Position numbers and translations under genes: made by a program. Below, piece by piece: positions 1 to 8,272 of a DNA stretch of 64,000 bases; position 1 is the first letter of the stretch, and each line of letters starts with the position of its first letter. The stretch is from Candidatus Poribacteria bacterium (GTDB taxonomy: Bacteria; Poribacteria; WGA-4E; WGA-3G). Under the pieces are notes generated by a model. It searched no databases, was not told the DNA's origin, and was given only the letters and a program-made list of their open reading frames with translations. Where the stretch lies: assembly GCA_022820835.1 (NCBI GenBank), contig JAJEET010000026.1:1-64000 (forward strand), given 5' to 3'.

Positions 1-468
1 TAATACGCACACCCCGATGTGTGATAACTTGAGCATATTTTCCAGATGGATAGAACTCAGCGGTGTCTCGCGCGGCACAAGAACAAGTTTACGTCGCTCC
101 TTAATACACACATCCGCGGCGCGTTGGATAAGGTTACGTGAGATACCACCAGCAATAGAAGCGATGCTCCCCATGCTACACGGCACCACAATCATCCCTT
201 CAGTCCGAAAAGAGCCGCTGGCAATCGGTGCGGCGATGTCCGATTCATGGTGATAAATAACCCGCGGTGAAGAAACGCCAATGAGCGACTCCAACTCGAA
301 ATTGTTGAGGTCAACTTCAATCTGAAGTTCTTCCGATAAGGCGCGCGCACCCGATGCCGAAATTGTTAAATGGACCTCTATAGCCTCATGTTCCGTAAGA
401 ACCTCAAGCAGGCGAACCGCATAGACACCTGCACTCGCGCCTGTTATTCCAACAATCAGTCGTTTCAA
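1..468 (-). CDS. ubiX: UbiX-family flavin prenyltransferase, C-terminus cut by window edge
   Basis: This gene is absent from the ORF track because it runs off the window. The minus strand reads 156 codons without a stop. It begins KRLIVGITGASAG, the family's N-terminal flavin-binding loop, and later has PCSMGSIASIAGG and LVPRETPLSSIHLENM, the classic UbiX signatures. UbiX makes prenylated FMN for UbiD-type decarboxylases. The upstream ATG is followed at once by TAG, so I place the start at the TTG at 468, preceded by AAGGAG about 10 bases upstream. No ubiD is visible in the window. The neighbouring gene is divergent. Confidence 0.9.
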   Translation of the reverse strand, partial: MKRLIVGITGASAGVYAVRLLEVLTEHEAIEVHLTISASGARALSEELQIEVDLNNFELESLIGVSSPRVIYHHESDIAAPIASGSFRTEGMIVVPCSMGSIASIAGGISRNLIQRAADVCIKERRKLVLVPRETPLSSIHLENMLKLSHIGVCVL

Positions 469-583
469 TGACTACATTCTCCTTCGCTTAAATTGCACAC
501 AACCGTTCGACGAGTAGATGTTCTCATAATCAACTCTATTATAGTTAGTTATGCGAAAATTACAAGGAAAACTTAACACTCCC

Positions 584-612
584 TTGACAGAAAAGCGTGC
601 AACAGGTAAATT
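584..612 (+). promoter_or_regulatory. Sigma-70-type promoter for the D-threonine-aldolase-like gene
   Basis: TTGACA (584-589) and TAAATT (607-612) are separated by 17 bases and lie about 57 bases upstream of the start at 670. The -35 is perfect and the -10 matches four of six positions. Confidence 0.55.
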
Positions 613-669
613 ATGCGTAAGTCTATCTGATGTCATGTGTTGCTCGTAGACGCATATCGTGAGGAAATT

Positions 670-1713
670 ATGAACATAGATGCCTTAGACACGCCGACGC
701 TTGTTGCGGATCTGGATGTGCTTGAACAGAATATCAACGGGATGGCAGCGCATTGTCAGCAACTCGGTGTCCCGCTGCGTGTCCATACCAAAACGCATAA
801 AGTGCCAGAAATCGCTAAAATGCAGATCGCTGCCGGTTCGCGAGGTATCACCTGCCAGAAGTTAGGCGAGGCCGAGGTAATGGTAGATGCCGGAATTGAC
901 AACATACTGATCCCGTACAATATCGTTGGGAAACCGAAACTGAAACGGTTGACTGCGCTTATCCAACGCGCCCGAATTATCGTTGCCCTTGATTCCGAAG
1001 AGACCGCGACCGGCATCTCTCAACAGGCGATTGCTGACGGTTGTGTTGTGCCTGTAATTGTGGAACTCGATACCGGCAGTGGACGTTGTGGTGTGCAATC
1101 CCCGCAATCGGCACAACGCCTTGCACGACAAGTTATGAAAATGCAAGGCATTGATTTCCAAGGTATCATGACGTATCCGAGCAACGTGCGAGCGAAGCCG
1201 TTTATTGAAGAAACGCTTGATCTGCTCTCAAGCGACGGGATTCCTGTAAACATAATTAGTGGTGGCGGCACGGGTTCGGAAACCGCATCAAAGGAGATCG
1301 GCTGCACAGAGACCCGCAGCGGTTCTTATGTCTATGAAGGCATGACTCGCATCGGTAATTCGGAGATGCTAACACCTGAACGGTGTGTCTTACGCCTAAT
1401 CGTAACCGTCGTTAGTACGCCAGCACCTGACCGGATTATCATTGACGGTGGTCAAAAGACGTTTACGAGTTACCCGCCAACGCCTTATGGACATATTATT
1501 GAACAGCCAGACGCGAAGATTTACGGGATGTCGGTCGAACACGGGCATGTCAATGTCAGTGAATGTTCACACCAGTTTAAGGTCGGTGAACGGCTTTCGG
1601 TTATTCCACTCCATCAAGGGATGACGAGTAATCTGCACGACACACTCGTAGGTGTTCGCGGCGATGAAGTTGAGGTAACTTGGAAAATCGCAGGTAGAGG
1701 TAAAGTATTTTAA
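670..1713 (+). CDS. D-threonine aldolase / alanine-racemase-fold PLP enzyme
   Basis: This 347-residue protein is a fold-type III PLP enzyme. The N-terminus DTPTLVADLDVLEQNI and RVHTKTHK, with the presumed PLP lysine, are typical of the D-threonine aldolase/D-serine dehydratase-like family, which cleaves D-3-hydroxyamino acids. The C-terminal EHGHV motif fits the metal site of this family. The track start at 637 adds 11 unrelated residues; the ATG at 670 has GAGG five bases upstream and starts where homology starts. It is the first gene of a same-strand set with a PhyH dioxygenase and an amidohydrolase, which suggests catabolism of an environmental organic compound. The exact substrate cannot be read from the sequence. 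Confidence 0.85.
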   Translation: MNIDALDTPTLVADLDVLEQNINGMAAHCQQLGVPLRVHTKTHKVPEIAKMQIAAGSRGITCQKLGEAEVMVDAGIDNILIPYNIVGKPKLKRLTALIQRARIIVALDSEETATGISQQAIADGCVVPVIVELDTGSGRCGVQSPQSAQRLARQVMKMQGIDFQGIMTYPSNVRAKPFIEETLDLLSSDGIPVNIISGGGTGSETASKEIGCTETRSGSYVYEGMTRIGNSEMLTPERCVLRLIVTVVSTPAPDRIIIDGGQKTFTSYPPTPYGHIIEQPDAKIYGMSVEHGHVNVSECSHQFKVGERLSVIPLHQGMTSNLHDTLVGVRGDEVEVTWKIAGRGKVF

Positions 1714-1771
1714 TTTGGTGCGAAGCGTGCAAAAATAGTTTTTTATTCTAACACATCAAGAGGGGGAAATC

Positions 1772-2488
1772 ATGATTCTACCGACATCCGAACAGAAAAC
1801 ACAGTGGGAAGAAGAGGGGTATCTCGTTTTTGAAAACGCAATTCAAGGTGAAGATCTTAAGCGGCTCCAAAACGCTTTCGATTATTGGGCAGATGCGTGC
1901 AAAGAAGAATGGCTGGATAGAGTTGAAGCGGGGGATGCTGTCGCAACCTTCTATGACATCCCGAATCCGCTTGAAAAGGATCCGATTTTCATTGATATTA
2001 TTGACTATCCGAGTTATTACGGTGCGTTGATGGCGTTCACCGACCATGACCTAATTTTATTGGGTCCACAGGTTCGGACGGTGGCGCCGTGGCCTGTGAG
2101 TTACACAGGGTGGCATCCTGATGTCGGACAGAGTAACCCGCTCCATATCAAGGTGCAAATCTACGTCAATGATGTTGAACCGGGAGGTGGCGAATTCGGC
2201 TTTGTACCGGGCAGTCATAAACCGGGCGCGGGTCCCTATACGCGTCCGATGCGACAAGAGAGTATGACGGGACATAAGACGTTCCCGGGTAAAGCAGGTA
2301 CAGCGATTATGTTCAATTCCTGTGGATGGCACGTTTCGATGGACAATCATTCCGATACACCCCGTAAATCGATTATCCTGATCTACGAGAAACGAACACC
2401 CGGACGCATTGGACCAGAGCAGTTTGCTTCCATCTCAGAATATTGCCAGACCCCAGAACGTCGTAAATTGTTTAGCTTGGACGGTTAA
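1772..2488 (+). CDS. Phytanoyl-CoA dioxygenase (PhyH) family Fe(II)/2-oxoglutarate oxygenase
   Basis: This 238-residue protein has the family's iron facial triad. GWHPDVG supplies H115 and D117, and GWHVSMD supplies H187; R198 with S200 is placed to bind 2-oxoglutarate. The segment EPGGGEFGFVPGSHK is the usual loop before the distal histidine. Such enzymes hydroxylate small organic substrates, and the true substrate of this large family is rarely predictable. A purine-rich site (AGAGGGGG) precedes the ATG. The gene sits 58 bases after the D-threonine-aldolase-like gene and 15 bases before the amidohydrolase, so all three are probably co-transcribed. Confidence 0.9.
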   Translation: MILPTSEQKTQWEEEGYLVFENAIQGEDLKRLQNAFDYWADACKEEWLDRVEAGDAVATFYDIPNPLEKDPIFIDIIDYPSYYGALMAFTDHDLILLGPQVRTVAPWPVSYTGWHPDVGQSNPLHIKVQIYVNDVEPGGGEFGFVPGSHKPGAGPYTRPMRQESMTGHKTFPGKAGTAIMFNSCGWHVSMDNHSDTPRKSIILIYEKRTPGRIGPEQFASISEYCQTPERRKLFSLDG

Positions 2489-2503
2489 TCAAAGGAGGGC
2501 ACT

Positions 2504-3397
2504 ATGCCACGCATTGACGCGCATCTGCACGTATTCACAAAAGCCTCCGCTGAGTTTCCGAGGGAGATATCGGACGTTTGGCCCGCTGAACGGGAAGAGC
2601 CTGTCGAAAAGTTGTTAGGCGAAATGGAGAAACACCAGATCGATCAGGCAGTTCTTGTCCAGATGGCTGGTGCGAGTATAGAAAACCATCGTTACCTGTT
2701 GCGATGCCTCAAAGAATATCCAAACCGATTTTTAGGGATTGGATTGGTTCCAGAGGGACATCCAAACCCTGTCGAACACATGGCAGCACTCACAGATGAT
2801 ACGGGGATTATCGGTTTTCGGTTCTCTACATTTGGGGGACCGCGTGATATTTTTGCGAAGATGGATGTCCGCGAGTTCGCGGCGTATCCGATCTGGGAGT
2901 GCGCTGCTGAACGCGATTATGTCTTGTGGCTTTATCCGAACGCTATCAATGCACATCTTCTGCCATACTTGATACAAGAATTCCCGCAGGTACGGATTGT
3001 GTTAAACCATCTCGCCGTGTGCCCGGGCGCAGGCAAATTCAGTTGGGATGAATTCGGGAGACCCCAGGTTCAGGTGACGGGTTACAACCTTTTTATGCAT
3101 ACGACCTATCGGCTCGCGCGCTTTGAAAATGTTAATGTGCATCTCTCTGGTCAGTACGCCTTTAGCAAGGAAGAATTTCCGTATAAAGATTTGGCAGGAT
3201 GGCACCATGGTCTTTTGGGTGGCTTTGGCGCGAAACGATTGATGTGGGCAACCGATTTTCCATGGATATTAGAAGAACCGGGGTATGGTAAACTTACCAC
3301 AGTTATAGAAGAATTACTACCCAATCTATCTGAAGCGGAGTTGGCGGATATTATGGGTGGGAATGCGAAACGGATTTTAAGGTTTCCTGACCTGTAG
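2504..3397 (+). CDS. TIM-barrel amidohydrolase (Amidohydro_2 family)
   Basis: This 297-residue protein opens with RIDAHLHVF, the HxH metal-binding motif of the amidohydrolase superfamily. Later it has VLNHLAVCPGAG (metal-site histidine) and MWATDFPW, in which the Asp is the usual catalytic residue. It ends with GGNAKRILRF, the normal C-terminal signature of the lactonase/decarboxylase-like COG3618 group. Likely reactions are lactone or ester hydrolysis or decarboxylation. AAAGGAGG lies just before the ATG. It closes the three-gene plus-strand set. Confidence 0.88.
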   Translation: MPRIDAHLHVFTKASAEFPREISDVWPAEREEPVEKLLGEMEKHQIDQAVLVQMAGASIENHRYLLRCLKEYPNRFLGIGLVPEGHPNPVEHMAALTDDTGIIGFRFSTFGGPRDIFAKMDVREFAAYPIWECAAERDYVLWLYPNAINAHLLPYLIQEFPQVRIVLNHLAVCPGAGKFSWDEFGRPQVQVTGYNLFMHTTYRLARFENVNVHLSGQYAFSKEEFPYKDLAGWHHGLLGGFGAKRLMWATDFPWILEEPGYGKLTTVIEELLPNLSEAELADIMGGNAKRILRFPDL

Positions 3398-3409
3398 AGA
3401 GGAGGCAGT

Positions 3410-3796
3410 TCAGAATCCGACGTTGGCTTGAAACGCGAAGGCGTTTTCAATCTGTTCCAGTTTTAGTAACTCTAACTGTGGAGATAAATGGATTGCGATA
3501 ACATCGAAACGGCAAGGTGCATCGAATCGGTTATGCGCCTGTAGATAGCCCATAGCGACTTTGGAAATCTGTCGTTGTTTCTGTGTCGTTACAGCTGCTT
3601 GTGGAGCCCCGAATTTGAGGCTACGTCGCGTTTTAACTTCCACAAAAACGATGCAATCACCATCTTGTGCGACAATATCTATTTCACCACGGACTGCTCG
3701 GTAATTCTGCGCGAGAATTTTATATCCGCGCGTTTTAAGATGCGTAGCCGCAAAGGACTCACCCGTTTTTGCGATGCTCAAGCGTGAATGATCCAT
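3410..3796 (-). CDS. yraN: YraN/UPF0102 family nuclease-fold protein
   Basis: The protein has the restriction-endonuclease-like UPF0102 core: GESFAATHLKTRGYKILAQNYR, then GEIDIVAQDGDCIVFVEVKTR, giving the E..D..ExK active-site pattern. The track start at 3925 adds 43 residues translated from a palindromic repeat directly after rnhB. I choose the ATG at 3796 (128 residues), which matches the usual family length of about 120. It is the last gene of the ffh-to-yraN operon, and rnhB-yraN adjacency is common in bacteria. Its cellular role is poorly known; DNA repair or recombination is usually proposed. Confidence 0.85.
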   Translation of the reverse strand: MDHSRLSIAKTGESFAATHLKTRGYKILAQNYRAVRGEIDIVAQDGDCIVFVEVKTRRSLKFGAPQAAVTTQKQRQISKVAMGYLQAHNRFDAPCRFDVIAIHLSPQLELLKLEQIENAFAFQANVGF

Positions 3797-3877
3797 CCGT
3801 GTTTTCTCTTTTGCGAAATCCTGTATACGTGTGTCAGGTGGGGTTACATGAAGTTTAAGAAAATAAATCGGTAATTG

Positions 3878-3921
3878 GGCGAGGATACAATCCTCGCCTG
3901 CATGGAATTGTGTAAGTCCTA
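3878..3921. repeat. Half-element of a dispersed inverted-repeat family (GGCGAGG palindrome plus TGTGTAAGTCCTA end)
   Basis: GGCGAGGA, loop TACAA and TCCTCGCC form a perfect 8-bp hairpin at 3878-3898, followed by an end sequence TGTGTAAGTCCTA (3909-3921). Its reverse complement aligns along its length with the left part of the element at 63341, so this is one arm of the same family. It abuts the rnhB stop codon exactly and forms the false N-terminal extension of yraN. Confidence 0.7.
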
Positions 3922-4515
3922 TCAATTATCGGGCAGTAGTTTGAAGGTCTGACGGTGAATATCCGATGCCCCGGACTGAGCGATTGCTTGCCGATGTTGG
4001 GATGTTGGGTATCCTTTGTGTTTTTGGAATCCGTAATTCGGATAGGTTCGATCGAATTCCATCATGATCCGATCTCGGGTGGTTTTGGCGATAATAGAGG
4101 CAGCCGCAATGGAATAACTTCGACTGTCGCCTTTTGGGATTGCTTCTGCTTGGATGTCTGTTGTCGGGAGATTTATACCGTCAATGAGGAGATAGTCTGG
4201 TTGAGGTGTGAGTTTTTCAATTGCCTTTTGCATCGCTAATAAAGTTGCTTTGAGAATGTTCAAACGGTCAATGACTCGGTTGTCCGCAGAACCGATCCCT
4301 ACGGACAGAGCGGTGTTATGGATTTCGTCAGCTAATCTGTCGCGTTGTTTTGGTGTTAGCTGCTTTGAATCTTTTAAGCCGTTGATGCTGCAATTGAGGG
4401 GTAAGATGACTGCGGCGGCAATGACGGGACCTGCCAATGCGCCTCGACCTGCCTCGTCAATGCCTGCAATCTGTTTGTAGCCGCTTTGTTGGCAAGCAAG
4501 CTCAAAAGCGTCCAT
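3922..4515 (-). CDS. rnhB: Ribonuclease HII
   Basis: This 197-residue enzyme cleaves RNA in RNA-DNA hybrids, including single ribonucleotides. IAGIDEAGRGALAGPV carries the Asp-Glu pair, DYLLIDGINLP carries a further catalytic Asp, and FDRTYPNYGFQKHKGYPTSQH is the conserved C-terminal block. The track ORF begins at 4674 inside rplS in another frame. The ATG at 4515 gives the normal length and starts 10 bases after the rplS stop. The rplS-rnhB-yraN order is common in bacteria. Confidence 0.95.
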   Translation of the reverse strand: MDAFELACQQSGYKQIAGIDEAGRGALAGPVIAAAVILPLNCSINGLKDSKQLTPKQRDRLADEIHNTALSVGIGSADNRVIDRLNILKATLLAMQKAIEKLTPQPDYLLIDGINLPTTDIQAEAIPKGDSRSYSIAAASIIAKTTRDRIMMEFDRTYPNYGFQKHKGYPTSQHRQAIAQSGASDIHRQTFKLLPDN

Positions 4516-4525
4516 CAGTATTGGG

Positions 4526-4870
4526 TTAGGTTCTGCGTTCTTTGACGCGTGCGGCTCTTCCAGTCCGGTTGCGCAAGTAATACAATTTCGCGCGTCGGAC
4601 AGCGCCGTAGCGGACGACTTGAATACTTTCAATGTTCGGTGAATGCAGCGGGAACGTCCGCTCACTGCCAGCACCGAAGGCGACGCGTCGGACTGTAAAG
4701 GTTGAACTCAGTCCGCCGTGTGCGCGACGGATAACAGTTCCTTCATAAGCTTGAATACGTTCCTTTTGCCCTTCACGGATGCGTGTATTCACCTTGACAA
4801 CATCACCCGGACCGAAATCGGGGATATCGCTCTTCATATATTGACTTTCGACGGATTCAATTAAATTCAT
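4526..4870 (-). CDS. rplS: 50S ribosomal protein L19
   Basis: This 114-residue protein matches L19: [29 protein letters not shown], then the [56 protein letters not shown] core. L19 sits at the interface of the two ribosomal subunits. GAGGAG lies eight bases before the ATG. It lies downstream of trmD as in most bacteria. Confidence 0.97.
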   Translation of the reverse strand: MNLIESVESQYMKSDIPDFGPGDVVKVNTRIREGQKERIQAYEGTVIRRAHGGLSSTFTVRRVAFGAGSERTFPLHSPNIESIQVVRYGAVRRAKLYYLRNRTGRAARVKERRT

Positions 4871-4936
4871 GGTTACTGCTCCTCTTGCGTAATATCTGCT
4901 TTAAGATTGCGTATGTAGGAAAGATTAATTTTCTGA

Positions 4937-5665
4937 TTATTCCGTTAATTCTGCCCCTTTGAGGATTGCGATATCCTCTTTGCTGAGTTCGAGCTTTTCG
5001 AGCAGATCGGGACGATATTTTGCCGTGCGTTTGAGTGCCTCAGCATATCTCCATTTTTCGATATTCTCGTGATGTCCGCTCAAGAGGACTTCAGGGACAT
5101 GCATTTCGGCGAACTTAGCGGGGCGTGTATAGTGTGGATGGTCAAGCAATTCCTGACTAAACGAATCGATGTGTGCAGATTCGTAGTCGCCGAGGGCGCC
5201 TGGAAGCACACGTCCGATAGCATCAATTAAAACGAGTGCTGCGATTTCGCCGCCACTCAAGACGTAATCCCCGATTGATACTTCAGTTGTTACCACTTTT
5301 TGACGTACGCGTTCATCCACGCCTTTGTAGCGTCCACAGAGAAGTATAAGATGCGACTCCAATGAGAGTGATTCTGCGAATCCTTGGGTTAGAGGTATCC
5401 CTTGAGGTGTTAGATAGACGACGTTTGCGGATTCCTCTGAATCCAACGCTTTGATGGCTGCGAAAATAGGTTCGGGTTTCAGGATCATCCCGGCACCGCC
5501 GCCGTACGGATAATCATCAACTGACTTGTGTTTATCGGTTGTCCAGTCTCGTAGGTTATGGAGATTGACGGCGAGTATATTAGCGTCATGAGCGCGTTTG
5601 AGTATCCCTGTCTTTAGTGCTGGAGCGATTATCTCTGGAAACAGGGCAATAACATCAATTTTCAT
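4937..5665 (-). CDS. trmD: tRNA (guanine-N1-)-methyltransferase
   Basis: This 242-residue SPOUT-family enzyme makes m1G37 in tRNA and prevents frameshifting. Diagnostic segments are [46 protein letters not shown] with the trefoil-knot SAM site, and [26 protein letters not shown]. The start region has only a weak purine stretch (AAGAAAA). It lies between khpA and rplS. RimM, which normally precedes trmD, is not encoded in the 132-base gap upstream. Confidence 0.96.
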   Translation of the reverse strand: MKIDVIALFPEIIAPALKTGILKRAHDANILAVNLHNLRDWTTDKHKSVDDYPYGGGAGMILKPEPIFAAIKALDSEESANVVYLTPQGIPLTQGFAESLSLESHLILLCGRYKGVDERVRQKVVTTEVSIGDYVLSGGEIAALVLIDAIGRVLPGALGDYESAHIDSFSQELLDHPHYTRPAKFAEMHVPEVLLSGHHENIEKWRYAEALKRTAKYRPDLLEKLELSKEDIAILKGAELTE

Positions 5666-5797
5666 TTTTCTTGGCTTTCGGCTTTCGGCTATCAGCCGTC
5701 AGTTAAAGACGGACATAATAGTTCTAACGTCTTTTCTGACGGCTGGTTGCTGAAAGGAAAACCTGAGAGGTTTCCGTCCTGACTGCTATTCTCGAAT
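5666..5797. other. Structured gap between khpA and trmD where rimM is usually found
   Basis: The gap holds no ORF. It contains a long imperfect hairpin (5693-5745) whose arms are CAGCCGTCAG plus AAAGACG and CGTCTTT plus CTGACGGCTG. A second hairpin built from GGAAAACCT and AGGTTTCC lies at 5756-5775. The flanking GGTTGCTGAAAGG resembles GGTAACTGAAAGG near 35720, which suggests a dispersed repeat and not an operon-specific element. It could act as a processing or attenuation site between the two genes. Confidence 0.6.
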
Positions 5798-6049
5798 CTA
5801 TACATCCGACCTCGGTTCATCAATTAGCTCAAGAATTACCTTTTTATTTGCGCACAATCCAGCGGTATAGAGGACACTTCTAATTGCTTTCAGTGTCCGT
5901 CCGTATCTACCGATGATTTTTCCCAAATCCTCTTCTGTGACAGTCAATTCAATAATAACGACTGTTTCGCCAGTTACTTCTCGAACCACTACCTCATCGG
6001 GATAATCAACGAGAGATTTTACGATGTATTCAATTAAATCTTTGAACAT
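5798..6049 (-). CDS. khpA: KH-domain RNA-binding protein KhpA (YlqC family)
   Basis: This 83-residue protein is a single KH domain. The GKIIGRYGRTLKAIRSVL segment is the helix-GxxG-helix RNA-binding core. KhpA binds RNA with its partner KhpB and affects cell division and envelope growth in Gram-positives. The gene occupies its common place between rpsP and trmD. The length and the C-terminal IDEPRSD are normal for the family. Confidence 0.9.
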   Translation of the reverse strand: MFKDLIEYIVKSLVDYPDEVVVREVTGETVVIIELTVTEEDLGKIIGRYGRTLKAIRSVLYTAGLCANKKVILELIDEPRSDV

Positions 6050-6102
6050 GGTTCACTTTTGGATTTCAGTAGATGCGTCCGCCACCTGTGTTTTCGTTGG
6101 TG

Positions 6103-6513
6103 TTATTCTTCTTCCTCTGCGGATTCGTCTGGTGTTGCTTCAGTCAGCAATGCGCCAGTTTCGGATTCTGTTTCTTCTACGCCTGTGTGTTCGGTATTGT
6201 CCGTTTCCTCGACTGTTTGATCGGTTTCATCTTCTGGCATGGGTCTCCCCAATTTTTCGTATTCAAATTTCATGAGGATCCCACTTTTGGAAAGTAAACG
6301 CTTTGCTGTATCCGAAGGCTGTGCGCCGCGTCGTAACCATTTTAAAGCTTTCTCCTCATCGATGACCACATCTGCGGGGTCCGTTAGCGGGTCGTAATAA
6401 CCGAGGCGTTCTAAGAAGGCGCCATCTCTCTGTGCGCGCGCGTCAGCCGCAACGAGTCGATAGAACGGACGTTTTTTCCGACCGTGTCGTTGTAATCTAA
6501 TTCTAACTGCCAA
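6103..6513 (-). CDS. rpsP: 30S ribosomal protein S16 with acidic C-terminal extension
   Basis: The first 80 or so residues are canonical S16: [44 protein letters not shown] and [24 protein letters not shown]. The protein then continues to 136 residues with a tail rich in Glu and Asp (ending ESAEEEE), about 50 longer than most S16 proteins. The start codon is TTG, backed by a strong GGGAGG site. The gene follows ffh in the operon. S16 is needed for 30S assembly; the role of the tail is unknown. Confidence 0.95.
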   Translation of the reverse strand: MAVRIRLQRHGRKKRPFYRLVAADARAQRDGAFLERLGYYDPLTDPADVVIDEEKALKWLRRGAQPSDTAKRLLSKSGILMKFEYEKLGRPMPEDETDQTVEETDNTEHTGVEETESETGALLTEATPDESAEEEE

Positions 6514-6588
6514 AAATTACCTCCCAGTGGTATTTGTGCCACTTTATCTAAAATTAAAGGTGTGATCCCGGGGCGGTTCGCCGAGGTG

Positions 6589-8001
6589 CTATCTACGGCG
6601 TTTTCGTTTTCGAGGCTTTCTTGCTTTCCGTTTTGGACGGGGCATTGCGCCGATCCTCTGCCCCATTTTTTTACCGGAGGATGCTCCCATCCCCGGCATT
6701 GCCATCGCCGTCTGCTGGTTTAACATCCGATTCATCATCTGGAGCTGTGAAACCAGCATGTTGATCTGATTGACCGTCGTTCCACTGCCTTTGGAAATAC
6801 GGAGTTTCCGACTTCTATCTAACAATCGAGGGTTCTTACGTTCCTCAAGCGTCATGGATTGGATGATCGCCTTGGTCCGGCTCAAATGGCTCTCATCGGG
6901 TGTAAGGTCTTTAATCGGCAACTGGTTCTTAAAGGGCATTAAATCCATCAATTGATCTAAGGGCCCCATATTTTTAAGTTGCTCTAACTGTGTCAAAAAG
7001 TCGTCGAAATCGAGACCTTTGTTTTCTATAAGTTTACGTTCAAGTTCTTTTGCTTGATCTTCGCTGAATACCTCTTCCGCTTTTTCGATGAGCGTTTGCA
7101 CATCACCTTGTCCAAGGATACGCGAAGACATTCGTTCTGGATGGAACTCTTCGAGTGAGGCTGCCTCAATTTTTTCACCGACACCGATGAATTTGATCGG
7201 TTTCTGTGTGATATGACGAATCGAGAGTGCTGCGCCACCGCGGGCATCGCCGTCCATTTTCGTGAGAATAACGCCGTCAATGTCTAAGTCATTATTGAAA
7301 TTTTCAGCGACGTTTACGGCATCTTGTCCGGTCATTGCATCGACAATGAGCAGGATTTCAGTGGGGTTAACGCTTGCTCGGATCTGCCGAAGTTCACCCA
7401 TTAATTCATCGTTAACGTGTAATCGTCCTGCGGTATCAATGATAACGTAATTATTTCCGTGTGCTAACGCTTCTTTGACAGAAGCTTCTGCGATCTTGAC
7501 GGGTGAAACGTCAGTTCCCATTGAGAACACCGGCGTTTCTGTCTGCTCACCGAGGATTTGTAGCTGCTTAATAGCAGCCGGACGGTAGACATCAGCTGCA
7601 ACGAGTAGCGGTTTCCGCCCGTCTTTGCGAAATCTAAGTGCCAATTTTGCTGCTACGGTTGTCTTACCGGCACCCTGTAAACCGACAAGCATTACGATTG
7701 TGGGACCGCTCGGTGCGATACGAATTTTTTCCGCCTCGTTGCCCATCAATTGTGTGAGTTCTTCACCAATAATTTGGGCAATCTGTAGTTCAGGCGTGAG
7801 GCTTCCGAGGACCTCTTGGCCGAGTGCGCGCGCTTTGATCCGATCTGTAAATTCACGTGTGACCTTATAGTTGACATCAGCTTCGAGGAAAGCACGCCGT
7901 ACCTCGCGCAAGGTATCAGAGATGTTATTTTCTGTGAGTTTTCCTTGACCTTTCAATTTCTTGAAGGTGTTTTGTAACCTATCGCTTAAACTTTCAAACA
8001 T
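6589..8001 (-). CDS. ffh: Signal recognition particle protein Ffh
   Basis: This 470-residue SRP GTPase targets nascent membrane and secreted proteins with 4.5S RNA. It has the helical N domain, the P-loop GLQGAGKTTVAAKLA, DTAGRLHVND, the TKMDGDARGGAALS region and a C-terminal methionine-rich M domain with MLVSQLQMMNRMLNQQ. The tail ends in a run of basic residues (KRKARKPRKRKRRR). It is first in the seven-gene minus-strand operon, about 150 bases downstream of a consensus promoter. Confidence 0.97.
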   Translation of the reverse strand: MFESLSDRLQNTFKKLKGQGKLTENNISDTLREVRRAFLEADVNYKVTREFTDRIKARALGQEVLGSLTPELQIAQIIGEELTQLMGNEAEKIRIAPSGPTIVMLVGLQGAGKTTVAAKLALRFRKDGRKPLLVAADVYRPAAIKQLQILGEQTETPVFSMGTDVSPVKIAEASVKEALAHGNNYVIIDTAGRLHVNDELMGELRQIRASVNPTEILLIVDAMTGQDAVNVAENFNNDLDIDGVILTKMDGDARGGAALSIRHITQKPIKFIGVGEKIEAASLEEFHPERMSSRILGQGDVQTLIEKAEEVFSEDQAKELERKLIENKGLDFDDFLTQLEQLKNMGPLDQLMDLMPFKNQLPIKDLTPDESHLSRTKAIIQSMTLEERKNPRLLDRSRKLRISKGSGTTVNQINMLVSQLQMMNRMLNQQTAMAMPGMGASSGKKMGQRIGAMPRPKRKARKPRKRKRRR

Positions 8002-8155
8002 GGTCTCTGTATCCTTTTTTATTGGCGCGAACTGTGATAACGAGCCACACTTTGTAGAAAAAAAAGCAGAAGTTATCCTATCTTTTGGTGTTTACCAAGA
8101 AGTGCTATGACAACAGGCAAAATCGTTCAGAGATATACTAACCCCTAATTATACA

Positions 8156-8184
8156 ATTATAGCAAATTTTACCACTGATGTCAA
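8156..8184 (-). promoter_or_regulatory. Consensus sigma-70 promoter for the ffh operon
   Basis: Read on the minus strand, TTGACA (8184-8179), a 17-base spacer and TATAAT (8161-8156) match the consensus exactly. Transcription would start near 8149, giving a leader of about 148 bases before ffh. This fits strong constitutive expression of a translation operon. Confidence 0.8.
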
Positions 8185-8272
8185 ACTTTTTTTCGTGAAG
8201 CCGTCATCCATCAAATGTTAGTGGTAACTTTTCCTGCTTGACACGGATCGTTATTTGTGTGAAAATATAACT

